This document shows, piece by piece, positions 11,001 to 20,584 of a stretch of DNA of 64,000 bases. Source of the stretch: Larix kaempferi (Eukaryota; Streptophyta; Pinopsida; Pinales; Pinaceae). The stretch covers positions 11,415,001 to 11,479,000 of the forward strand of contig BSBM01000994.1 in the NCBI GenBank assembly GCA_027924585.1, read 5' to 3'. Each line of letters starts with the position of its first letter. Position 1 is the stretch's first letter. A model generated the notes under the pieces. That model ran no database searches. It saw only the letters and a list, made by a program, of their open reading frames with translations, and was not told the DNA's origin. Position numbers and translations under genes: made by a program.

Positions 11001-12321
11001 ATGCCGCAGGTTTTATGGAGAGAGCGGGAGATTCCTGACGAGATTGTGACGGTGATCCAAGGGGAGCGCCATGTGCGATCAGTGTTGGGAATGTGCGAAC
11101 TTTTAAAGTTCGCACAGGTACCTATGATACGGTCAGCAGCGTTGCTGCTGAACCGACTGATTAGCTTCTGGGAGCCTGATATATAGGCTTTCCGAGTACA
11201 GGGTGAGAGGGTGGACCTCACCCTGACCGATGTATACTTTCTGATGGGGTTGCCCTGCCTGGGAAGGGTGGCAGATACACAGCCGCGGGTCGCCGCGGAT
11301 GTAGACATGGAGGACATGCTGGAGAGACATTGTGGTCCAGAGGCTAAAGTGCATAGGAATGCACTTTTGGTGAGAGACTTACAGGAGCCAGCAGTTCAGG
11401 CCATGGCGGCCTGCGTGGTTCGAGTATTGGGGTCCCAGTCACCTGAGAAGGTGTCTGGGGGCCAGATGCAGATGATAGAGCGCGTACTAGATGGGGTGTA
11501 CTACGCGTGGGGCCAGATGTACCTGACCTGCGTTCAGCGGCATCTGATGGCAGCGAAGGAAGCTGGCAAGGGCTTTTGTTATGGTTCCTTCTTGTGTGCC
11601 TTTTTTATGGAGAGGGTACCCACACTGCGACCACGGGTGCTGATCAGGGCAGGAGGTTTGAGGGAGCCGCGGATGGTGCGGTGGGCCGAGATGATGCGCC
11701 GCCGTGGTGGTGGCGATGTTGGCAGGTATTTTACGTAGGAGTTGTACCTGCAGTGGCTCCAGATACCATTGACACTGGATGACTTCCCATATAGGGACAT
11801 GGACTACACAGGAGATCCGGAGGCGCCATGAGCGCCAGGACAGGCATGGGGTCTCGACGGTACGTATGTATTTGCTTGCATGTTATGGATGTCAAGTTTT
11901 ATAGATATGATAGTAGATTGATATACTGTGACTGACATATGGGTGATCTGCAGATGTGGGCCCGAGGCCACCGCCAGGTCATGTGGCACGGAGGGGGATC
12001 ATGGCCGTTCCAGCTCTGCCTGGGAGAGGAGAGGTCCGTCGCCGCGATGCGGAGGGGACGCTGGAGTCGGTATGGGCACTACTAGACCGTTTGCTGATAG
12101 GGGTGACCGACGAGGGATGGCGGGATGTCGATCCGGACGTGGTTCAGGATTGCATGATGGCACCCCGAGAGTTCAGATCCATAACGATCCGGGTGGCGAT
12201 CTTGGTGGACCGGGCACGGGCACAGGAGCCCGTAGGAGATGAGGACTTGCCGGAGGAGGAGAGAGGGGAGGACTCAGAGGCAGCCAATGCAGGCAGTGAT
12301 GCAGGATACAACTCTCATTAG
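11001..12321 (+). pseudogene. Antisense ORF inside the gypsy element, possibly plant-mobile-domain-like, one intron
   Basis: Plus-strand exon 11001-11859 and exon 11954-12321 are separated by a 94 bp GT-AG intron (donor GTACGT, acceptor CTGCAG). Joining them keeps the reading frame and gives 409 codons to the TAG at 12319. Three in-frame stops interrupt it: TAG at 11184, TAG at 11736 and TGA at 11829. Each is one transition from CAG or CGA. The segment FRVQGERVDLTLTDVYFLMG, with an upstream LLNRLISFWEP, resembles the plant mobile domain (PF10536, aminotransferase-like) pattern, in which an acidic GE..LTL.DV..L.GLP motif follows a W-containing helix. The C-terminus is acidic (DLPEEERGEDSE). 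It runs opposite to gag-pol between the second RNase H and the 3' LTR, where antisense extra ORFs are known in Tat elements. The domain call is tentative; the ORF and intron are well supported. Confidence 0.6.
11860..11953 (+). other. Phase-preserving intron of the antisense ORF
   Basis: The donor is G|GTACGTATG and the acceptor is TGATCTGCAG|A. Exon 1 ends with one base of a codon and exon 2 supplies two (GAT), so removing the intron keeps the frame. A spliced ORF on this strand cannot be part of the minus-strand genomic RNA coding, so it implies its own transcript at some time. Confidence 0.6.
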
Positions 12322-12470
12322 GGAGTGCAGGGGACTCCCCCCGAGTTTTGTAGCTACGGCATGTATTTTGATGAGGCTTTAGGGATGTATAGCCATTTTT
12401 TGTATAGCTGAGTACAGGGGTACTCAGAACATGTATAGCACTGAACATGTATTTTTTGATATATATATAT

Positions 12471-12745
12471 GCACATGGATGCACCTTTTGTATGATGTTG
12501 TTTAGTTGTACGCACGTGGATGCGCATTATGTGTTGTGATATGTTTTACATTGCACGTGGATGCAAGTAGTATAGGATGTTTGGGCACGTGGATGCCCCT
12601 TGTGTATGTTATGTGATGTATTGCATATGGATGCAACACTATGTATGTAGGATTAGGCACGTGGATGCCCTTGTATATGAATGTGGTTTGTATTTTTTAT
12701 TGCACATGGATGCAAATGGTTATGTGATGACAGGCACGTGGATGC
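12471..12745 (+). repeat. Array of GCACGTGGATGC words
   Basis: Eight copies of GCA(C/T)(A/G)TGGATGC lie between 12471 and 12745 at 28-46 bp spacing. TTGCA..TGCAA versions alternate with GGCAC..GCCC versions. Five contain CACGTG. The array sits between the convergent ends of the antisense ORF and the second RNase H. Confidence 0.75.
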
Positions 12746-12826
12746 CCCTTGCAATCTTTTTGGGTTTTTATATATTTTTATGAGATGCAATGCAGGATGG
12801 AGATTTTACATGGTGTGAGTGATGTG

Positions 12827-13234
12827 TCAATCTAGGATGTTGTTGGCCATTTGATCTACGACACTGTTTTGAGCTCTTGGGATATGGGTGAATGTTATGG
12901 ATTCAAACTGTCGGCTGAGTTGTTTTGTGTGCAGGAATTTTCTAAAGAGGCAGGGATCACGCACCTGGTAGTAGTTGTTGAGCTGGGAGACAAGCAGCTG
13001 GGAGTCAAGGAACACATGGAGGTGACGTATGCCCATCTGAAGGGCAGCAGTTAGGAGACCGGTCACAGCATCATACTCCGCCTGGTTATTGGTAGCAGTG
13101 CCTATACAGATTCCGTCGAGGTGAATCATTTCATGGGAAGGGGAATATAGGACCCACGCTGCAGAAGCCAGGTTGGGAGACCAGTGGCTTGCTCCATCGG
13201 CGAAGCCAGTATAGTGAGGTGGAAGATCGTCCAT
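12827..13234 (-). CDS. Second RNase H of the gypsy element (RVT_3-type), after integrase
   Basis: This 135-residue minus-strand ORF is a type I RNase H. It has the four acidic positions: D in GFADGAS (near residue 13), E in NNQAEYDA (near 50), D in HVFLDSQ (near 75) and D in NSVVDQMA (near 127). The NNQAEY form is typical of the archaeal/bacterial-like RNase HI captured by Tat-lineage retrotransposons, in addition to the RNase H attached to RT. It would degrade RNA in RNA:DNA hybrids during reverse transcription. Its position is odd: it follows the integrase C-terminus after a 108 bp gap and starts with its own ATG. The domain is complete and carries no stop, unlike most of this element. Confidence 0.85.
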   Translation of the reverse strand: MDDLPPHYTGFADGASHWSPNLASAAWVLYSPSHEMIHLDGICIGTATNNQAEYDAVTGLLTAALQMGIRHLHVFLDSQLLVSQLNNYYQVRDPCLFRKFLHTKQLSRQFESITFTHIPRAQNSVVDQMANNILD

Positions 13235-13341
13235 CTGTGGTCATGCAAGAAATGAGGTATGTAAGATTGCGGTAAAAAAAAAATGTGAAAAACAAAAAGA
13301 GAGCAAACTGTACAATGCGGACCAGTGGGGCCGCGAGTTAT

Positions 13342-13850
13342 TTAGGGATAAAAGCGTTCAAGGTACAACCCGTTACGCGGGTTGCGCAAAGGGTGACCTT
13401 CGGAGTCGGCTAAGATGTATGCCCTCTTGCCGAGACAAGTCTGCACGATGTAAGGGCCTTGCCACATGGATTCGAACTTCCCTTTACTGGTTTTATCATG
13501 GACTTGGTCATAGGCGAGGACGAGGTCCCCTTCGCGGAAAGTCAAGGGTGTACATGTTTGTCGTAACCAACTTTGGAGCGGTTCTTGGCAGCTTCAATGG
13601 TCTGGAGAGCGGTGAGACGGTCTTCATCGGCTTGTTCAAGGGATAGCAGACGTTTCTCGACTGGGGAGGTGTCGGGGAGAAGCTCGACGGCGATTTGCAA
13701 TGCAGGTATCTGACATTCAATGGGGAGGACAGACTCTACGCCGTGAACTAAGTAAAACGGGGGTAAAACCAGTGGCGGTCTTGGTGGATGTACGATAAGC
13801 CCATAAGGCGGGGAAGAGCATGTGGTTCCAATTGGACTTATGTCGATCAA
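13342..13850 (-). pseudogene. Integrase C-terminal part, frameshifted from the core
   Basis: Minus-strand frames at 13850-13542 and 13545-13342 continue integrase after the core domain ORF. One begins in YLVHGVESVLPIE, the usual end of the core region. The second starts MTFREGDLVLAYDQ and contains GKFESMWQGPYIV, the GPY/F-type C-terminal module, ending LERFYP before the stop. At least one frameshift near 13720-13850 separates this from the catalytic core, so no single intact integrase can be made. Confidence 0.8.
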
Positions 13851-15366
13851 TGGTGCGTTGAAGGATGGTTTTGAGAATTTTGTTGATGGCCTCTACTTGG
13901 CCGTTCCCTTGGGGGTAGTAAGCAGAGGAGTACTGATGTTCAAATTTGAGTAGGGTGGATAACTCACGCCAAACGGAATCTTCAAAGTGCGAACCATGGT
14001 CTGAGACTAACTGTTTAGAAACCCCGAATCGAGTGATAACATGGTTAAAAAAGAAACGGGCAGCTGTGTCAGCAGTGCAATTGAAGGTAGGCATGGCTTC
14101 GGCCCATTTGGTGAAGTAATCCATGGCGACAATGATGTACTTGTGGCCGTTGGCAGACGAAGGTCTACATTCCATGAAGTTGATGGCCCACTTACAAAAG
14201 GGACCAACGGTGATGACTGGGTGTAACGGAGCAGGTGGTGTTCGGGCTTTGGGGGAAAAAAGTTGGCAGTTATGGCAATGCTTGACCGCAGTGATGCAGT
14301 CGGTGAAAAGTGTGGGCCAGAAGTATCCCGCACGGATGACCTTTTGGGCAGTGGCCATCCCAGAGAAATGGCCGCCGCAGGCACCGCTATGACAGTCGTT
14401 AAGGATGTATTCAGCTTCCTCGTGTGTAAGGCAACGACGAAGAATGGTGTCAACCCCTCGCCGGTAAAGGACATCTCCTAAGAGGAGATATCGAGAGGCT
14501 TGGTGACGGATGTGACAGCATTCATTACGGGTGACTTTGGGTCTGAACTTCTGCGTGCACAGGTATAACAAAATATCACCGTACCATGGGTCATCCGACG
14601 AGATAGTAAACAAGTGGTTGTCGAGTAATTCATCGGAGATTTGTGGGGCCGGGAGAAGGGAAGGTAGATCAGTGATGAGCTGGGCAAGCGCAAGGGCTTT
14701 AGTGCTCTTAGGTGTTCGGAAAGTGAGGTCATATTCTTGGAGGATAATAACCCATTTAGCGACATGACCTTGCAGTAGTCGCCGATTTAGGAGATAGACC
14801 ATGGGGTTGGAGTCAGCGACGACTGTGGTGTGACTAAGTAAGATATAGTGTCGTAGTTTTTGGACGGAAAAGACCACAGCTAGGGCTAGTCTCTCCTCAT
14901 ATGGGTAACGTAGAGGTGGACCAGACAAGGTCTGGCTAACGTAGTAAATGACATGCTCTTGGTGAGAGACGTCTTCTTGAACCAAGACTCCAGACACAGC
15001 GTGCTCGGATGCCGAGACGTAGAGGATGAAGTCCTGAGAGAAATCCGGAGGGGAGATCAAAGGAGCTTGCGTGAGAGCTTTCTTGAGGGCTTCGAATGCG
15101 GCTTCAGCTTGCGCATCCCAGACAAAGGGTATGTGGGTACGGAGTAGGCGCAGGAAACCATGAACGGTAGTGGTGTAATCAGGGACGAAGCGTCGAAGGA
15201 AATTGGATCGCCCCTGTAGACTTTGGAGCTGCCGAAGTATGCGAGGAGCAGGAAGGTCTAAGATGGCTTGGACTTTCAGGGGATCAACAGTAATTCCTTT
15301 CTGGGAAACAATGAAACCCAACAATCGGCCTGCCGGAACGCAAAAGACACACTTGTGGGGGTTCAA
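13717..15366 (-). pseudogene. RT thumb, RNase H, and integrase zinc and core domains
   Basis: This 549-residue minus-strand frame begins at LNPHKCVFCVPAGRLLGFIV, just after the RT palm. It runs through the RT-linked RNase H (FILYVSASEHAVSGVLVQ, YPYEERLALA, VVADSNPMVYL) and the integrase HHCC zinc region (ending HCHNCQ), then the integrase core. In the core the first catalytic aspartate is replaced. The motif reads KWAINFMEC where the family has an aspartate, and the changed codon is AAC at 14179-14181. The second aspartate (VSDHGSHFED) and the glutamate (GNGQVEAINK) remain. The RT stop at 15427 separates this frame from the palm. Integrase would be inactive even if translated. Confidence 0.88.
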
Positions 15367-15426
15367 GCGGATTTGGTATTTGCAACAACGCAGAAAAACT
15401 TGCCGAAGGTCGTTAAGGTGGTCTGA

Positions 15427-16659
15427 TCATTTCCAGGAACGAGCTGTAAGATCATCAAGATAGACTAGCAGGATATGGACCAAGTCGTGAAAGCAATAGG
15501 TCATGGCCCGCTGGAAGGTGGCGCTAGCATTTTTGAGGCCAAAAGGCATGACGCGATAGGCAAAGGTGCCCCATGGGGTAGTAAAAGCAGTTTTGTACTG
15601 GTCTTCCTTACGGATCTGAATCTGGTTGTATCCGGAAAAACCGTCCATGAAAGAGAGGACTTCATGCCCCGCACATGCATCAATGAGCTGGTCAATAAAT
15701 GGCGTGGGGAAGTTGTCTTTTGGACAAGCGCGGTTTAAATCGCGGAAGTCAGTGCATACTCGGATGGTGCCTTGTTTTTTGTTAACGGGGACGGGGTTTG
15801 AAACCCATGTGGTATAGGCAATAGGATAAATGAATCCTGCCTTGCGTAGTTTCTCAATCTCGGCTTTGACAGCTGGGAGCTTTGAGGGATGTATGGGACG
15901 GTGTTTCTGACGGACAGGGGGTACATCAGGCCATGTGTCAATGTGGTGCTCGATAATGGCAGGGTCAAGACCGGGCATTTCGGTATAGGACCAGGCAAAG
16001 ACATCACGGAACTCTCTGAAGAGGTTAGTGTATTCCTCAATCTCTTGCTTACTGCAGAAGGCTCCTAAAGTGATGAGTTCAGGGGCACTCCCAGGGGCAG
16101 CGATATCAATTTGGATGACAGGTGAGATGTTAGCCATGTTACCTTCCTTGAAGGCATCAGGAGCAGGAATAGGGTCCTTGAACCAGTCGACCTTGGTGGG
16201 AAGGAAATCTTTGGATTCAACCGCAAATTGGGTAGCGGTGCTAGAGGAAGATGTTTCTGGGAGGAAATACGAATGATGGTGCATGTCGTCCCAGGGATAC
16301 TCCGGGGCAGTGAGTGCCTCAAGAATCTCCTCATCAGTACGGAAAGTTTGGGCCGTCAAATCGGTTGATGTGGGAATGGTAGTGGAAGAGATCATGTAAA
16401 TGGTATTGACCTCCCCGGATGGGGGTGAGATCGGGGGGTGAATCTCCTCAATAGTGGTAGGTGCCGTCTCAAGATCCAGATTGTTCATCTCATAGAGAGC
16501 CGCTCTGTAATCGGGGAGATCAGGACAATGGTGTGAGTAGTGCCCGTAAACACCGCATATAGCACAGGGGTGGTTGGTACGCAGGGATTTATCTTTGGGA
16601 TTGGGGGTGGGGTTTAGCTCGATAATCGGGATGTTAGGGTCGTCGTCGAGAATCTGCAT
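15427..16659 (-). pseudogene. Zinc knuckle plus reverse transcriptase fingers and palm
   Basis: This 410-residue frame starts with a CCHC knuckle (HPCAICGVYGHYSHHCP, CX2CX4HX4C, near residue 31) and then an acidic linker. The RT follows: the VNKKQGTIRVCTDFRDLN finger region, palm aspartate in SFMDGFSGYNQI, FGLKNASATFQRAM, and the catalytic YLDD. It stops at TGA 15427-15429, just after LTARSWK. The next frame resumes immediately with the expected RT thumb, so the stop is the only lesion there. Placing a zinc knuckle between protease and RT is unusual for gypsy elements. Confidence 0.88.
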
Positions 16660-16680
16660 GTGCTTTTGTAATGCTGGTAA

Positions 16681-17535
16681 CTATGGACACTGATGAGTCG
16701 CATGGCCTAAATCGTCGCACAATGAGCATTTGGGAGGAGCACGAAATACTGGGGGGTTTTTGACTGTCTTAGGAGGTGGTACAGCAGTGTAAGGTTGGGG
16801 ACCTCTGCCTCCAGTGGGTTTGGGAGTAGGAGGAGGAGTCATGGAGGTCAAAGGGGTAGAGACACCGGGGGGTGGCTGTGTGGTAGTAGCCATGGGTTGC
16901 ATCGATTGGAGGACGACATCTGGTGTCGGCGGGCGAATGGGAGGCAAAAGATACCATACGGGTAATCCCAAGGTTAACCCAAGGAGGCTAAGGGTAGCCA
17001 TAACCAGGGCACTTACTACTCCCGAAGGACGAACTAGGAAGGGGATTGTGTGGATAGGTGTAACACCAATGTGGCTAGGTACCAGTGGTGGTTTAGGCAA
17101 CAAGGGTGGCTGATTGGTAGTTGGTTGGTTATCGTGGGAGAGAGTACATAGGTCAGACACTTCGTGCATAGATGACGGGGGAGGAATGGATTGGAAAGTG
17201 GATGTCATCAATGGGTCTGAGTAAACTCCAGGTCCCAAAGAGGACACAAATGAGGTAGCAGCGCTACTGACCGGTTGTTCAACCATGGGGAGAACATTTT
17301 CGGGTGCAGCGGGAGCATTTGGATCATAGTAAGTGAGTTGGTCGATCTTAACCACACGTCCTTCATGGGGGAACATCATGGTACGAAAGACAGAGGAAGC
17401 GACCGCCCGCATAGCATACATGTAGCTGCGACCGAGTAAGAGGTTGTAATCAAGCTGGGCGTTGATGACCTCGATATCGATGAGGACGGTTTTACCACCT
17501 AACTGGACAGGGACATTGGCTAGGAGACCTTGGGG
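16681..17535 (-). pseudogene. Post-protease linker with a CCHC knuckle
   Basis: The minus strand reads from the end of the protease (LLLGRSYMYAMRAVASSVFR, spanning about 17430) into IDQLTYYDPN, then a long proline/threonine-rich linker with many PP and TPP runs. It ends in a zinc knuckle (KCSLCDDLGHATHQCP, CX2CX4HX4C) followed at once by TAG (16681-16683). The same frame continues directly into the ORF at 16659. The linker has no known enzymatic role. Confidence 0.7.
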
Positions 17536-18411
17536 CTAAGCCGAACGACCGTCGTAGGTGCATAATGCAGTTGTGGACTGCTGGAGGGTAGGGGATCCCA
17601 ACTTCTGCCATACGAATGTAGACATAACGCATGTGGAGGCACCCTCATCGATGATGCATCGATGGATGACAAGATTCCGAACGGAAACAGAAACTTGGAA
17701 TGCTAAGGTGGAAGGCAGGTGTGGTTCGGACTGGTCCAAATCAAATGCCATCAAATTCGAATCAGTTGGGTCAATAGCCCCAATGGCTGAGAGTAATGTC
17801 TTGCGCTGGGAAGGGCAGTTCTTCAAGACTTCTAATGCAGACATGGCTGCGGGAGATTGGGCTAGGTCGTCTACAATGTTGTAGTTTGACGCAGCGCACG
17901 CATTGGGGTTGTTGTTGATATGGCGAAGTGGGAAACGAGCTGCTTTGGAAGCACCATCGACCGGAGGGGGAGGGATACGTAACGCTTGATCAGTGGGATG
18001 AGCGTTAGTGGTTTTATCAGCGGGAGGGGCTTCATAGGTGGAGCCATATTGGTTCCAGCGAGTCTGAAGGTTGACATCAGTGGAAGACATCATCAACAAG
18101 TGGTGGGTACCTGAGTCAAACATGGGTTGATCAGGAGCGGCGTATGTGATCTGTTGTTGTTGTTGGGGTTGTGCGTTGGCTTGAGGGGGGGCCAATGGCT
18201 GAGTATTCACCACGCCTTGGGTTGGTAAGGGGTTTTGCAGCACCAAAGGTTGCTGCTGAGGTTGTGGGGGGTTGGGCGGTGCTTGAGGAGCCGCATGTCC
18301 TTGGCGATGGGCATCATCAACCCAAAGTTGCCGAGCTCGCTTCAAATGTGGGCAAGTATGTGTGTAATGGCCATAGACCCCGCAGATAGAACAAGGATGG
18401 TTCGTTCTCAA
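17536..18411 (-). pseudogene. Zinc knuckle and aspartic protease
   Basis: The frame begins with a knuckle (HPCSICGVYGHYTHTCP), passes through a glutamine/proline-rich spacer and reaches the retroviral-type aspartic protease. The active-site motif is IIDEGASTCVMS, near residue 255, the D-x-G-A form of plant gypsy proteases. A TAG at 17536-17538 cuts the protease after YDGRSA. The same frame continues to the family-typical LLLGRSYMY. The knuckle is almost identical to the one at about 16570, which suggests an internal duplication. Confidence 0.82.
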
Positions 18412-18454
18412 ATTAGGGTTTTTAGCCTGCTTGGGTGGGTGATCAGGGTTTTGG

Positions 18455-18970
18455 TTAGCGGGGGCCGCGTTGTGTTGTCTGGGGGATTAGCTGGTTGACC
18501 ACCTTGGTCAGTAGGTTGGTTGTTCCCATGATTACGACCCTTGCTGCGATTTTGTTGGCCCTGGTTGCATTGGTTGTTCTGGTTTTACTGCGGGTTGTTT
18601 TGGGCGTAAACTTGCCCTTGAGCAGCAGGTGGATTTTGAGGTTGTGCAGGAGCGGAGGCAGGCTATGGTGGATGGTATGTAGGTGGAGGCTGCGCAGGTG
18701 CGGCACCTTGAGGAGGTTGCTGATATGTCTGCGGAGCAGGTTGTGGATTGGCCGCAGGGGCTGCTTGTGGCGGGTAATAAGCTGGTTGGGCTTGGGAAGG
18801 CGCAGGAGCTGGTGGTAATAAGCGGGTTGGGCCTGAGGAGGTGCAGGAGCTGGTGCAGCCTGCTGGTGGTAATAGGACTGAGGTGCAACCGGGGGGTTAT
18901 AAGCAGGGGGCGCATGCCTGAAGCACTGAGGTGGATAGCTAGGTCCATGGGAATGATGGTGATGTGTCAT
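18455..18970 (-). pseudogene. Pro/Gln/His-rich gag-protease spacer
   Basis: The minus strand starts MTHHHHSHGPSYPPQC and continues as a low-complexity PP, QAQP and YYHQ repeat. About residue 55 the frame appears to slip, after which arginine, leucine and threonine replace the proline/glutamine composition. The expected composition continues in another frame. It links gag to the first zinc knuckle and shows no catalytic motif. Confidence 0.55.
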
Positions 18971-19216
18971 AGGAGCATATGAGTTGGTAGCCCCAGACTG
19001 TGAGGTAGCCCGCGAAATTTCAGGGCCCGGGGTAGGACGCGCTATGGAAAAGGGTTGGGGATGCGTGGAAACACGACCAATGATGTCGTCTGCAGCGTGG
19101 GATGCCCCCTACGCATCGTGATGGGAGGACTCACCGCGAGGGGTGTCAAGTATAATGGTATAGAGGTAACCCGACTGGGCGTAAATGAGGTCGAACTGTT
19201 GTGCCTTAAGGATGGC

Positions 19217-20584
19217 CTATTCTTCAGACTGGGGTCTTTCAGAAGCTACATCCTTAGCAATAACAGGAAGAAGGGACTTGAGGAACCAATCTAGGAAGAT
19301 ACGGTTGTCCAATTTGATCTTGCATAAGCTACGGCGTCTACGCCACTCATGAATGTGGTCCGTGATGTGGGTAGCCGTGTTTTGTCTACAAGATAGGAGT
19401 ATCTCAACGCCCACGTCATAGCGGACAGGTAACTGGAAAAACTGCAGGAAGGTCAAGGCAAGGGAAGCAAAGGTGGCATGGGTCCCATGAGGTTGCTCGA
19501 TATACCACTTGGCTGCAGAGCCAATGAAGGTGCACTGTAAGAGACGGAGGTGAACAGAGTCGTCCACTATGGAGTTAGAGGAACACCATAGGTGGAAAGA
19601 CATGATATGGTTTTGTGGGTCCTCACCCGCCTTGCCCTCAAATTTAGGAATGTCCGAGGGGAGCTTGGTAGGCATGTGAGGCCAAGCAGGGTCGTGTCGG
19701 ATAGGGTCGTTGGTCAGTCTAGCTAGGTCAGGTAGGTTGAGGCTAGCCATGAATGGCAGACTGGAAGAAGGATTTGACACAAGGGTGGGTTGGACCAAGT
19801 TGGGGCCCATGCCCCCAAGTAGAGAGGCAGGGTTGGGAATGTTGCCCCCAAGTGGGGTAACTAAAGTGGTATAGGATGGGCCCGCACCACTATGGGTAGT
19901 GTGAGTCACTGGTGGAGTGGTGGTATGTATGCCAGCTACCGGAATAGGAATGGTGACCGGGATGGTGGATGTGGCCCCCATCGAGGGCATTCCTAGAGTA
20001 GGTGTGGTAACTGGTGTAGTGGTGGATGTGCCACCAATGGTCCCTACAGTGAAAGGAGTGGAAGTCGCACCAGCCATGGGGCTAGTAGGGGCAGTGTAAA
20101 TAGGGTTCTCAGACTGTTCTTCAGAATCGGAGGTAAAGTAAGGGGCGTCAATATCAGGTGACAGAGTCCTATGCCGTTGACGAGTCGAGTCAAATGACAA
20201 GGCTCTAGATCTGTGATAAGTGGTATCAAGTGATGATGATCTCTGGCGATGACGTGTGGTGTCAAGTGAACCGTGCTGTGGGGGCTCGCCCCTGAGGCGC
20301 CGAGAATGTCTCGGGGACTCAATGGTGACAGATGGTGTCGAAACTCTGTGGGTTGAGGTGAGTAAAAAATAGCTCAAAAACCCTAATGCAACCGAGTGTG
20401 CAGAAGGAGAGCTCAAAAAACAAGGCACTCGGGCCAACAACCAACTCAAAACACCTATTGTAACAGCTGTGCTACAATAGGTGGAGTACCAACAAAAATG
20501 GTTAGAATACCAACAAGCAACAGGTTTCCTAAAAATAAAAAATGGTGAACTCACTAGACCAAAGGGAGGTAAAGGAGCATGCAA
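19217..20584 (-). pseudogene. Gag capsid protein
   Basis: This 455-residue minus-strand frame contains a Retrotrans_gag domain (PF03732-like) in its last 200 residues. The signature segments are DIPKFEGKAGEDPQNH, FHLWCSSNSIVDDSVHLRLL, AAKWYIEQP and THITDHIHEWRRRRSL. The N-terminal half is a Ser/Arg- and Thr/Pro-rich region with RHSRRLRGEPP and repeated RQRHR. It ends at TAG 19217-19219 after RPQSEE, and the same frame then continues with AILKAQQFDLIYAQSG, which family members also carry. The stop therefore looks like a substitution. The true start may lie downstream of the first Met. Confidence 0.85.

Noticed and set aside
12851-18982. Many plus-strand open frames within the gypsy pol region
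   Set aside because: They are shadows of the minus-strand coding frames, with no homology or consistent codon pattern. Only the plus-strand ORF at 11001-12321, outside pol, is supported.
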